Source: Reticulitermes speratus | Taxonomy: Eukaryota; Arthropoda; Insecta; Blattodea; Rhinotermitidae | Assembly: GCA_021186555.1 (NCBI GenBank) | Contig: JAJKFL010000005.1 | Location: 53,672,135-53,736,134 of the forward strand | Direction: 5' to 3' | Length of the DNA stretch: 64,000 bases | In this document: positions 33,857 through 40,795 of the stretch, one piece after another | Numbering within the stretch: the stretch's first letter is position 1 | Layout: every line of letters begins with the position of its first letter | Translations under genes and position numbers: made by a program | Notes under the pieces: model-generated | Seen by the model: only the letters and a program-made list of their open reading frames with translations | Database searches by the model: none | What the model was told of the DNA's origin: nothing

Positions 33857-34645
33857 GTCACCATTTCTCTTTATACCACTTTGTTTCAGTTCCGTAACCA
33901 CGTTATTCTATGTGCAGAATCAAGATAAAATCCGTCTAAACACAGCTACACAACGTTCCATTTTTCGAAGACTTCCTTAGTATGTTTTGAAAAATAAGAA
34001 TTGTGAACCTGAAGATAACCTAAATCGGTCGAAACATGTTGTTCTGTAAATAAATGGAACGCACTTTATATTATCTGTACCGTGCATTTCAGTAACTAAT
34101 TATTTATTCCAACAAATGCACTACACTATTTTATTGTTTTCTTATCCCTACATATGTTTCGACACTTATAGTGCCATCTTCAGGGGTGTCGTCGAGAGTT
34201 CATAATCTTCAGTGCATCAAGAACTCTCGACGACACCCCTGAGGATGGCACAAGGAGTGCCGAAACATATGTAGGGACAAGAAAACACTAAAATAGTGTA
34301 GTGCATTTGTTGGAATAAAATAATTAAATGGAACGCAGTTCCGTTTAGACGGATTTTGTCTTAATTCTGTTGTAAATAACACAATGGAATTACATCTTTC
34401 AAATTATTCTGTGTGTTTTCACAGCGTACTGTGGAATTCTATTCCCGTCGAGAGAGGAAGCGGCCTACAGCAACTTCCGGCTATGGGAGTCGCTGGGCTT
34501 CATCGTTGCCTACGCTTACAGTATGTACCTCTGCGCGACGGTGAAGATTTACATTCTAGTAGCGTTTCTAGTCACTGGCATGGCCGGCTATCTCACGGTC
34601 GAGTGGAAAGAAAGACAGAAGTTGCGCGAGAAGGCGGTACAGTGA
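11919..34645 (+). CDS. UNC93-like membrane protein gene (six coding exons, N-terminus incomplete)
   Basis: Joined exons 11919-12126, 20572-20858, 23088-23295, 24982-25144, 27183-27450 and 34425-34645 keep frame across every junction and give 440 residues from the first in-frame Met (11951). The protein shows UNC93 family marks: [20 protein letters not shown] in the first helix, [19 protein letters not shown], the Asn-rich extracellular loop with Cys pairs, [20 protein letters not shown], and [18 protein letters not shown] near the end. UNC93 proteins are MFS-fold, roughly 12-helix membrane proteins; nematode UNC-93 acts with potassium channels and vertebrate UNC93B1 in receptor trafficking. 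The substrate of insect copies is not known to me. The codons before Met11951 (KPSEKWRI) also match the family, so the true start is upstream. Introns total about 21 kb, mostly repeats. Confidence 0.92.
12724..16107 (-). pseudogene. CR1-type ORF2: endonuclease and reverse transcriptase, broken
   Basis: Frame begins at the ATG at 16107-16105 ([12 protein letters not shown]). The endonuclease part includes [21 protein letters not shown] and [11 protein letters not shown]. The reverse transcriptase part includes [38 protein letters not shown] and the catalytic FADD (near 13290). Lesions: a solo LTR at 15307-16023; an in-frame TAA at 14787-14789 after FATRIQN; and one C lost in the run near 13375, which breaks HGVPQGS-type sequence and shifts frame before [11 protein letters not shown]. 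Outside the lesions the frame is well kept, so the insertion is fairly young. Confidence 0.88.
15307..16023 (+). mobile_element. Solo LTR, 717 bp, inside the CR1 ORF2
   Basis: It begins TGTTATGC and ends GCACAACA, flanked by a 4-bp duplication TCCC (15303-15306 and 16024-16027). Removing it restores the CR1 frame across NQNVRGLRSK. A TATATAA box at about 15579 suggests + orientation. A run of TATAAAG-like repeats lies at 15755-15820. No internal retroviral-type genes are present, consistent with LTR-LTR recombination. BEL or Gypsy type is possible but not shown. Confidence 0.85.
16152..16971 (-). pseudogene. CR1-type ORF1 with SGNH/esterase-like domain, broken
   Basis: The minus-strand frame encodes a basic segment ([12 protein letters not shown]), then [34 protein letters not shown], and a C-terminal [15 protein letters not shown]. 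The GSS, GGPGN and H-x-LN blocks resemble the SGNH hydrolase fold known in ORF1 of some CR1 elements. One TAA (16758-16760) interrupts a frame that is otherwise open on both sides. The 5' end is truncated at the RTE junction. The element is dead. Confidence 0.75.
17547..17996 (+). mobile_element. Hammerhead-bearing fold-back element, 426 bp
   Basis: A perfect 12-bp duplication AACATTATTCTA (17547-17558, 17985-17996) flanks an inverted repeat: the left arm (about 17570-17690) is a degraded mirror of the right arm (about 17885-17984), with paired TAGGGGTT, ACATGTAGGA and AAATTGTACA blocks. The right arm carries an intact-looking hammerhead core. A CCGTACATTTT block near the left end parallels ACCGTGCATTT in sister elements. 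Confidence 0.75.
17885..17929 (+). ncRNA. Hammerhead-like ribozyme, core intact
   Basis: CTGAAGA (17889-17895), then stem II GAACCC/GGGTTC, then GAAAC (17916-17920), then ATGTA with predicted cleavage after GTA (17923-17925). Stem I pairs GTCC (17885-17888) with GGAC (17926-17929). An extra U sits between A9 and stem II, as in some known natural hammerheads. Activity is inferred, not shown. Confidence 0.65.
18546..18812 (-). mobile_element. SINE family C, full-length
   Basis: Blocks GGCTCGACAGCCCC, ACACTCAGACACACCACACTC and the tRNA-like end, with B box GGGTTCGAATCCCG on the minus strand (18735-18748) and a GCGCGGTCTAAGGCG A-box region (about 18779-18793). Confidence 0.8.
19292..19319. repeat. 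Poly-C tract
   Basis: A 28-base run of C interrupted by a single G, followed by an A-rich run. It may be a collapsed or error-prone site in the assembly. Confidence 0.9.
19695..20442. repeat. 33-bp minisatellite, about 22 copies
   Basis: The unit consists of ACTTAAATTAATCCAACA, then RACTCATGAGATGTA or near variants (CAAGAGATG, TTATGAG, AGACAG). It lies in UNC93-like intron 1, ending about 130 bp before exon 2. Confidence 0.92.
20572..20858 (+). CDS. UNC93-like coding exon 2
   Basis: Acceptor TTTCAG, donor ACAG|GTAAAC. It encodes [18 protein letters not shown] through [13 protein letters not shown], covering two to three helices and the [16 protein letters not shown] turn, one of the best conserved parts of the family. 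Confidence 0.93.
20916..21471 (-). mobile_element. TA-flanked mini-transposon with truncated transposase frame
   Basis: TA sits at both ends (20914-20915, 21472-21473). The imperfect terminal repeats are CAGGTTGTTTCATAAAT and CAGCGTGTTTCATAAGTCC. On the minus strand it encodes [19 protein letters not shown] through [17 protein letters not shown], a helix-turn-helix N-terminus, then a deletion, then non-transposase sequence. A second copy with the same internal structure is at 58640-59203, so this is a deletion-derivative family (Tc1/mariner type inferred from TA). Confidence 0.8.
21505..21740 (-). mobile_element. SINE family A, diverged
   Basis: Shares GTTTGACTCCACGC, GGTACCCATTGAATAGGA, AAAGCCGGTCTGGA, and a degenerate B box with GGGACTCGAACC. 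Confidence 0.65.
21945..22165. mobile_element. Fold-back element, rearranged hammerhead relic
   Basis: AGGTTCGATCCGATAAATGT (from about 22003) and its mirror ACTTGTCGGATCGAACC (about 22134-22150) form long A/T-rich arms. Near the centre GTTCGAAACATGTTGCACC and ATCTTCAATG are hammerhead halves in opposite orientation. ACCGTATATTTT near the left end matches the family 5' block. Similar AAAAAATC strings on both sides could be a target duplication, but they are low complexity. Confidence 0.5.
22433..23074. mobile_element. Fold-back element with internal 58-bp tandem array
   Basis: A perfect 12-bp duplication TACTAATAACTA (22433-22444, 23063-23074) bounds the element. The ends are inverted: GGGATATTACGCAGCGTTG near 22467 against its mirror near 23000, with GTTCTGTACCGACGTTTCGG inside both. 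Between them a 58-bp unit repeats about eight times (22490-22960). On the minus strand each unit has a hammerhead-like fold, but the first core base (C3) is U. Confidence 0.8.
22490..22960 (-). repeat. 58-bp minisatellite carrying hammerhead-like units
   Basis: Each unit on the minus strand reads UUGAAGA, stem II GGGAC/GUCCC, GAAAC, GUC and GG. Most structural elements of a hammerhead are present, but C3 is replaced by U. An apparent long frame on the plus strand, repeating [18 protein letters not shown], is a repeat artefact. Confidence 0.75.
23088..23295 (+). CDS. UNC93-like coding exon 3
   Basis: Acceptor TTTGCAG, donor AAAAG|GTAAAG. It encodes [29 protein letters not shown] and [20 protein letters not shown]. 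The loop has an N-linked glycosylation sequon (NRT) and paired cysteines, as expected for the large extracellular loop. Confidence 0.93.
23416..23456 (-). ncRNA. Hammerhead-like ribozyme, core intact
   Basis: Minus strand: CUGAAGA (complement of 23447-23453), stem II GGCAC/GUGCC with a five-base loop, GAAAC (complement of 23426-23430), predicted cleavage after GUA (23421-23419). Stem I is short (CC/GG plus G-U). Confidence 0.65.
23574..23614 (+). ncRNA. Hammerhead-like ribozyme, G12 lost
   Basis: The mirror-image copy keeps CTGAAGA (23577-23583) and stem II, but the GAAAC strand reads CAAAC (G to C at 23600). Loss of this general-base guanine should abolish cleavage. Confidence 0.6.
24250..24500 (-). 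mobile_element. SINE family C
   Basis: Blocks match the 18.5 kb copy (GGCTCGACAGCCCC, GACACACCACAGTCGGTAGG, GACCAGCCCGTCGCAGAG), with B box GGGTTCGAATCCCG on the minus strand. Confidence 0.8.
24510..24775 (-). mobile_element. SINE family C, second copy in tandem
   Basis: A head-to-tail neighbour of the previous copy, more diverged at its 5' blocks, with tRNA-like end GGTAGGATTCGAACCC and a TTAGACCGCACGGCCACT block. Confidence 0.75.
24982..25144 (+). CDS. UNC93-like coding exon 4
   Basis: Acceptor CCTCAG, donor GCG|GTAAAC, phase 0 at its end. It encodes [39 protein letters not shown] and FVSADYTA. The cytosolic link followed by the F-x-G-x-E-Q-AF helix is a family hallmark. Confidence 0.93.
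25417..26585. repeat. 32-bp minisatellite, about 36 copies
   Basis: The unit is ACAAGCCTAGAGCATTACC followed by ACTACAATACAAT, with variants AAACC, TACAAC and occasional extra AATAC units. It begins about 270 bp after exon 4. Confidence 0.93.
27183..27450 (+). CDS. UNC93-like coding exon 5
   Basis: Acceptor TTCCAG, donor CAATG|GTAAAC. It encodes [20 protein letters not shown], a glycine/serine-rich turn, [20 protein letters not shown] and [17 protein letters not shown]. The W-x-Q-x-N-type end joins directly to [13 protein letters not shown] of exon 6. Confidence 0.94.
27640..27950. repeat. AATAC/AACAC-type microsatellite
   Basis: Degenerate pentanucleotide repeats (AATAC, AACAC, AATAT) run for about 300 bp. 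Cysteine/tyrosine/isoleucine-rich minus-strand frames here are artefacts. Confidence 0.9.
28700..28976 (+). mobile_element. RTE-like LINE 3' end, decayed
   Basis: Diverged remnants of the GHVARxG..., PEGxNxxDxLG and ILKWxL segments, then the conserved 3' untranslated blocks GGATTCCGTAAAATACGAAG, TTCTTGACTAGCTGAG and GCTCCGTGGAGTTA. The last block is where the 20-bp satellite begins. Confidence 0.75.
28977..31648. repeat. 20-bp satellite, about 2.7 kb, grown from a LINE tail
   Basis: The consensus unit is GTCAGTCAGTTAGTCTGTCG, itself five GTNN tetranucleotides. Local variants (GGTC insertions, GTTAATTA, 24-bp forms) occur in blocks, implying segmental duplication. It starts where sister LINE copies have a GTTAGTTAG tail. 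It lies in UNC93-like intron 5. Confidence 0.92.
31650..33171. other. Intronic stretch with one hammerhead relic
   Basis: No exon is seen. ORFs are short and A/T-rich. A degenerate hammerhead lies at 32705-32747 (listed separately). Confidence 0.5.
32705..32747 (+). ncRNA. Hammerhead-like relic, C3 changed
   Basis: Stem I CTAC (32705-32708) pairs with GTAG (32744-32747). The core reads ATGATGA (C3 to A), stem II is GGCC/GGCC, then GAAAC and a predicted site after GTT (32741-32743). The loss of C3 should inactivate it. Confidence 0.6.
33172..33455 (-). mobile_element. SINE family A
   Basis: Near-identical in layout to the 9.9 kb copy: GGTCATGAAGGCCCAGG, CGCCCCGGCCGCTTTACC, CCGGTACCCATTGTACAGG, then B box GGGATCGAATCCC on the minus strand. 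The A-box side is partly lost. Confidence 0.85.
33819..33853. repeat. TA dinucleotide repeat
   Basis: About 17 TA units. Confidence 0.95.
34005..34044 (+). ncRNA. Hammerhead-like ribozyme, weak stem II
   Basis: GAAC (34005-34008), CTGAAGA (34009-34015), a short ACC/GGT stem, GAAAC (34031-34035), cleavage predicted after GTT (34038-34040), and GTTC (34041-34044) closing stem I. Confidence 0.55.
34146..34186 (-). ncRNA. Hammerhead-like ribozyme, core intact
   Basis: Minus strand: CUGAAGA (complement of 34177-34183), stem II GGCAC/GUGUC with one G-U pair, GAAAC (complement of 34156-34160), GUA site, stem I CCC/GGG. Confidence 0.65.
34236..34276 (+). ncRNA. Hammerhead-like ribozyme, core intact
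   Basis: CTGAGGA (34239-34245), stem II GGCAC/GTGCC with loop AAGGA, GAAAC (34262-34266), predicted cleavage after GTA (34271-34273), stem I CCC (34236-34238) with GGG (34274-34276). Confidence 0.68.
34425..34645 (+). CDS. UNC93-like coding exon 6 (C-terminus)
   Basis: Acceptor TTTTCACAG, ending at TGA 34643-34645. It encodes [37 protein letters not shown], a last helix and a short charged cytosolic tail [14 protein letters not shown]. Confidence 0.95.
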
Positions 34646-35837
34646 TCCGAGTGCCAGAGATAACAGCAGACGTGCAAACCGAGTACCAGAAATAACACGA
34701 GATGCGAAAGCAAAGACAACTTAAGGTTCACTCATTATAAGAATATTACATCGGAGTCTGTCCTCTGTCTGAGGTATACTTAACTCTACTATAAACGACG
34801 TTTCGGCACCTGCCTCTACCTCCCTCATCATACAGGCCTAAAGTGTTTGTTTATTGTACCATTGATGTCAATTGCCAACATTAGGCAGAGTTTGTGGTAA
34901 ATACAGAAGTAGGCGCATGGAGAATTGGTGAAATGATAGTGGCAGAAGAAGACAGAAGTATCGAAGATAAGCCTGTCCCAGTGGCACTTTGTCCACCAAA
35001 AATGCAACATGGACTTGCCTGGGTTCGAGAACGGGCCTGCGCGGTCATCAGGTCAAATAGCAGTATAGGCCTATGACCTATTCTGTTGGGTCCATTAGAC
35101 CGACCTAATTTTTACTCTGGACCTTGATGAAATTAACCAGTCATAATAGGTTTTATGCTATTACGTGACGACGTAAGCAGAACTCACGTCCGAAACATAT
35201 CCGTCAATATCCAAGGTAATATTATTAAAAAGATTATTATTTTTTAAAAAATATTTCACTTCGAAATGTCCCACAGAACCCACGCTTATGAAATCAATCG
35301 CTTCATACATATTGAAGCGGACAGGTTATCGGAAGAAACCAGCGTGTAAGTGAAAGATTAGGGTCCCGTACAGCTCAACTCATTATACTGACCAGGCTGC
35401 ATTCTGCATATCCTGGAAACCGAGGTTCGACTTCCGGCAGGAGAAATGGTCTTTCTCGACTCCATAGGGGTTCTGGGGCGCATTCAGCCTCCTATTGAAT
35501 GCGTACCCGGGGCTCCTCCAGGGGATAAATCGGCCGGGGCATGAAGGTGACCATTTACGTTTTAGTACCGAGTTGAAGAACGCGTGCAGCTACACCTCCA
35601 TGCCCCACACTTCTTTATATTTTGATGCTTCATTAAACACAGAGGCTTTACCTTTTACGGAAATAAAATGTTAAATATTTCTGAACTAATTGAGAGGACA
35701 TGATGTAAGGACATGATGTAAGACACAAATGAATGATCATGTTCGAGGAATGGAAAAATAAAGAAGCACAAAGCAACTATTAAAATACAAGCAGAAAGAC
35801 AGAAATGTTGTAGGAATAACTGTACAAAGACGAGTAG
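34646..35837. other. 3' flank of the UNC93-like gene
   Basis: Presumed 3' untranslated region, then intergenic sequence. A degenerate hammerhead-like motif on the minus strand (about 34797-34845, GCCGAAACGTCG) and a plus-strand family A SINE (about 35425-35655) are present. Confidence 0.5.
35425..35655 (+). mobile_element. SINE family A, diverged
   Basis: Blocks CGACTTCCGGCAGG, CATTCAGCCTCCTATTGAAT, GGGGATAAATCGGCCGGGGC and a terminal TTTACCTTTTA match the plus-strand orientation of the family. Confidence 0.6.
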
Positions 35838-36372
35838 ACCAATTATAACTAACTAACTAACTCCATGGAGCAGAGTCCTTCTTGAGAACCTAACAGGTCC
35901 TCAGATAGTCAAGAAATTCCCCGCGTTTTATGGAACCCGAAGGTTCATTACCGCATTCACAACAGCCCGCCACCTGTCCCTATCCTGAACCATATCAATC
36001 CAGGTCACGCCATCCCACCCGACTTCTTGAAGATCCATTTTAATATTATCCTCCCATCTAAGCCTGGGTCTTCCAAGTGGTCTCTTTCCCTCAGGTCTCC
36101 CCACCAAAATCTTGTATGCACCTATCCCCTCACCCATACGTGCTACAACGCCCCGCCCACCTCATTCTTCTTGATTTGATCACCTGAATAATATTTGGTG
36201 ATCAGTACAGATCATTAAGTTTCTCGTTATGCAGTCTTCTCCACTCCCCTGTTACCGCGTCCCTCTTAGGCCCAAATATCCTCCTCAGCACCCTATTCTC
36301 GAACACCCTCAGTCTGTGTTCCTCCCTCAGTGTCAGAGACCAAGTTTCACACCCATACAAAACAACAGGCAA
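35838..36372 (-). mobile_element. RTE-like LINE 3' fragment
   Basis: On the minus strand it encodes [20 protein letters not shown], then [39 protein letters not shown] and [10 protein letters not shown] with stop, then the 3' region and a GTTAGTTAGTTAG tail. AATTATA on both sides may be a short target duplication. This copy shows what the split 12-17 kb element looked like. Confidence 0.82.
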
Positions 36373-39128
36373 AATTATAGATTATAAAATCTGGATTTGG
36401 GAGAGGTCCAGACAATCTGCGACGCTGTACAAAAAGAAATGCAGCAAAACAAATCCAATCATCCTCTTTTATTTGTAGGCAGTTTTCCGAATCTCCAGTT
36501 CTAGCTTCTTGTTCAGAGGTGCCACTAGGACTCTCCTTACAGGACATCTCCAGTTACAATTGTGTTATAGGAAACGTCTTCCTACAAATCTCGGTCATCT
36601 TATCCCCCTTCGGTAGACAGTCACTGTGGTCCATTTAATCTGTCTCCTTTCCTCTCCATTTCTGGTGTAAACGAAATGGAAGCTGGTTGGTATTTGATCA
36701 GGGGATTCGGAAAAAAATTTAAGACACGACGTTTCACAACATATGACCCAAACATTCAGTGCGGGCTGGAAATTCTTAAAATGAGAATGGCGACTACTTT
36801 CACTGCAATGTTTATATCTCACAGAATAAATACGCCGTAAGTACGTAATTCACTATCTCGGGATGGGGGGGGGGGACTCAAAATGGTTACCTTTACTGAT
36901 AATGAAGCCAACTAGTAAACGTAAGAGTCAATTCTCCCCATCTCCGAGCCTCAGAACCTAAGAACCATCTTAATATCTTGCTGGCTACTTCTCCGTCTTA
37001 AAGTTGTTGTGTTCCTTAATATACGTATGTCAAGTGGGAGCAGGTTTTGAGAAGGAGGCCTGAATGTAACTCGAATTCATAGTGTTTAATAGCCTGTATG
37101 TATCCTTTAACGTATGCAAGAATAAAACACGTGACAGAAAGATTGGCACACACAGTAATACTTCCTATAATTCTTCTGTCCACGGATTCAAATATCTAAG
37201 TATAGTAATTTTCTGGCAACGTAGCCAATGTTCACGCAGACATGCACTGGTCAGAAATATAAACTTGGCTATTATTCGGTATTCTGGTTCAGTAGCAGCA
37301 CTTAAGAGCTCATGCCGTAATGTCTCGTCCGTGAAAAGGGGGCACACCACATGAAAGTCACGTCAGCTTTACGCAGTTCCTGTTACCCTACCACTTCACT
37401 CGGTTTCTGTGTCTACACGATACATTAAACGTTCATTATACATGTTTCTACCAGTCTAATTGGGTTCATGAAAGTCTCTATGTACTGTAATATGAATTTA
37501 ATATATCCAAACAGGATTAATTAATAATTTATATGAAGACTGAAACGACAGAGGCAATAACTTACCGGTACGCCACGATACCGTCGCCAGTCTCCTCCCA
37601 TCGCACTCAGAAGCTCCGTCTTCGTTTCCAGTTCACAAACAAATGTTCCTTAACGTTAGCAAGACTGTGTACATCTTCGCATTATGGCCACCAGCGAAGT
37701 TAGACCGGTTAGTGGTAGGACTAACATTTAATACAACGTAAGTTTTGCATTATGCAACGGATTGATTTGGCGCAATATTTTATGGTCTAATAAACCTGCA
37801 GCTGAACAAACCTCAGATGCAGAAAAACACGCACGTATACACGTAGGCCTACCTGGTAACCACACTGCACATTTAACGTCGCAGTTGAACTAACACGGAC
37901 CGTCTACTTACAATCCGGGTTTGCTTCCGCATCTTTAGACGGTAAAACGATGTGTCGATTTTATACACTGATTATATGCTCATGATAGGATAGTTTCCAT
38001 TGTATTGTACCCATCATGCCATATCATGTTGGCATCACCGATTGATTAAAAAGGGTAGCATGGATAACCGACAGGCATAACCTATAATAAAAGTACAGCA
38101 CAAATTCTAGATATGAAATCCAGTATTGTTTAAAATGTTCTTAAATATGAAGTAACATAGTGGGTATCAGGCATTGCCGGATTTTAGAAACGAAAATATA
38201 CAGCACACCCTGTTGACAAACTCAGACTTAAATGTAATAATATCAAAGCCCAACATTCTGGTTGATCCACTGCAACATCAAACAAGTGCATGTCTGCAAC
38301 ATATTCTACATTAACAGCTACATAATGCAGTTTTTCTCATTTAGTCTATCTGAATATTCTAGGCATAAAGCAAAGTTATAGCCATATACTCAACACAAAC
38401 TTCAAACTTCCATCCAATTATGTAATATCCTACCTGGTACTCCTCTTCCTCGATCATTCTTGCAGAAGTTACTACTGAATAACATATAAACAAGCTTCTG
38501 TACAGTAAGAAAAATATTTCACAACATAAAACTCTTCAACAAAGGCGTTATGAAGCACAACAAAGTCAAGCATACTGTACAACGAAAAAAATTCCATGGC
38601 ATACTACATAAAAAAGCAAAAAACCTGACCTACCTGAAGAGGGGGTGCAGAAAAATATAAAGAGTGTCCTATTTACATAGATGTTTTCACAATGAAATTT
38701 ACGGATAGAATAACTTATTCTCAACCTATAATCAGAGTGTCTTTTATACAACTGAATGTAACAGCATCCAAATGTTCTCGCATGGTAATTTTTTGAAGTA
38801 AATCTTTCAATATCCATCTAAATAGAACCCTGTGTATTTTACAGTTACATTCAAAGATAACACAGTTTCCATGTTCTCATTTTGAGACATCACAATACAA
38901 CAGTACTAATTAAATAAGGTGCAGAGGCAAAGTTCAATCTTGCAACCATTTCCATTTAGATGCAATGGCCCTTTGGCCTACCTTTATTTGGTGCTTGACT
39001 ATACCAGTGAATGGTTGTGCCCCTCGACCTCATGACTTTGTAGTTTACATGACAGATGCACTAATATAATAGAGAAAATTTGTAACATGAAGAGATTTCC
39101 AAAGGGTACCATTAATATGAAAATCAAC
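36373..39128. other. Intergenic, no gene recognised
   Basis: Minus-strand frames at 36347-36547 and 36595-36822 have mixed composition and could be transposon or exon relics, but I recognise no family. A 10-base poly-G lies near 36866. Confidence 0.4.
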
Positions 39129-39617
39129 ATGAAGGGGCTATGAAATCTACGGTCTTCTGGGGTATTACACGACGTCGTCTAGTAATTGTTTACCGATGTT
39201 TCGGGACTACGTATCGGTCCCATCCTCACGGGTCAAGAGTCGGAGTAGGAAAGAATGCCTATAACACAGATTCTGGAAAGTATGGCGGTTTAGCAAAACG
39301 TGTGATGTGATGACAGCCAATGGGGTAGAACCAGGGTGAGAGAGGGGTGGATACAAACAACGTAAAGTTGCTGGGGGTACCGAGAATGCAAACAGCTAAG
39401 ACAGTTGGAAAAACGATATGGAACCGCCGTACTTTCCAGAATCTACGTTATAGGCTTTCTTTCCTACTCGGACTCTTGACCCATGAGGATGGGACCAATA
39501 CGCTGTCCCGAAACGTCGGTAAACAATTACGACACGCCGCCGCGTAATACCCCAGTAGACCACAGATTTCATCAACATCGCGGTGGACGCCTGAAATCAA
39601 GGTATGAAGGGGTTATG
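39129..39617. mobile_element. Fold-back element, C3-variant hammerhead subfamily
   Basis: ATGAAGGGGCTATG (39129-39142) and ATGAAGGGGTTATG (39604-39617) flank 461 bp. Inverted ends: TCTTCTGGGGTATTACACG against its mirror near 39535-39555. Both arms hold a hammerhead-like fold (GGGAC..GTCCCGAAAC), with C3 replaced by A (39483) on the right and by G on the left (minus strand). It shares ends with the 22.4 and 52.4 kb elements. Confidence 0.75.
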
Positions 39618-40621
39618 TTAAAGATGATATACGAAAATGTAAGTATAGTAACAAACACCTTACAAATCACAAGTGTGACTATTTTACATAAAAGCTTTTA
39701 AGCCAATGGTAGTTATTACACCATTACCTAATTCAGCTTAAGCAAGGGTATGGATAATGATTTTTAAAATGTAGTAACTGAAATTTACTGTCTTCAATTT
39801 ATGCACTTACGGCTCGGCTAAAATTGCTTTTTCTTTACACATGGCACCTTGGAAACACTACACCTGATTTCAGTTACAAGAATTCAAGTTCATATACATA
39901 CACACACCATATTTCCAGCCTCACAAGATGCATTCTTTATCTGGAAAAGTTCCCACAAATCACGGTTCGTCTGAACACCAGGTCAAATTTAGAGAGGAGT
40001 TTAATAATATTGCCTGGCTAAACAGAGGGTGCGTCTTATGACTTGCAGTATCTTATGAGATGGGAAATATGTTATATTATTTCATACAAACTACAAACAT
40101 TGAACATACCAAATTTAAAAATTTAAGGACTGCTTCAGTACTTCAAATCTCACATTTTCAAAAATTATTACAATGTATTAGTAGAAAAGCACACACCTAG
40201 AACAATGGACAGTACTTCAAACATTACAGATGATGTCACACATTTTTGCTTCACCATCCTTCATATTTAATCACCCTTAACAGTAAAATGTAATAAGAAC
40301 ACTGGTGTTATCACACAAGTATCTCGTACGTAGCAACTTTTTCAATGTTTTTGCCATACATATAAATAGTCGTAATCACATATTTTTCTTGTTTTCAAAA
40401 GTCTAAACTTTCATTGTGAAATAAACTGTCACTTCTCTTGGAACAAAATGCAATTCGCTTATTAAGATACAGTTTCATTACAAATGTAATAAAATTCATA
40501 AAAAGGCAAGTAATCAGTCTAGCATTTCCAATCTGAATGGCAGTAAAGAGCAGAACAGTAAAAATGATAACCACTTCAACATCTACTTAGATATACAATT
40601 AACTGCAATCTAGAACAAGAT

Positions 40622-40795
40622 GGCCTCCTATACAATGGGTACCGGGTCTATTTCCCGGGGGTAAAGCGGCCGGGGCGTGGAGTTGACCACCCACCCCCAT
40701 CTAGTGCCAGGGTTAAAGAAGAGTAGAGCTATGCCTCTACTCCCCCTCTGGGCCTTCATGGCCTGTTATAGGGAGAACTTTACCTTTACCTAGAA
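40622..40795 (+). mobile_element. SINE family A fragment
   Basis: ACAATGGGTACCGGGTCTAT, GGCCGGGGCGTGGAGTTGAC, GGGCCTTCATGGCCTGTTAT and a TTTACCTTTACC tail. The tRNA-like head is absent. Confidence 0.8.

Larger units (their letters stand above)
34049..34338. mobile_element. Hammerhead-bearing fold-back element (copy 2 of a pair), with 13-bp duplication
   Basis: TAAATGGAACGCA occurs on both sides of the element (left near 34049-34061, right near 34325-34337). The pre-insertion arm of the outer element is restored by removing it. Both arms hold intact-looking hammerhead cores in opposite orientation. The 5' block TTATATTATCTGTACCGTGC and 3' block GTGCATTTGTTGGAATAAA match copy 1 at 23.3 kb. Confidence 0.78.
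33905..34380. mobile_element. Hammerhead-bearing fold-back element, itself interrupted
   Basis: Outer arms GATAAAATCCGTCTAAAC (about 33924-33941) and GTTTAGACGGATTTTGTC (about 34343-34360) are inverted, as are AACGTTCCATTTTT and AAATGGAACG. A hammerhead lies at 34005-34044. A second fold-back element (34063-34325) is inserted in the right arm. Confidence 0.7.

Noticed and set aside
34797..34845. Another active hammerhead on the minus strand
   Set aside because: UGAUGA and GCCGAAACGUC are present, but C3 is lost and neither stem I nor stem II pairs convincingly.
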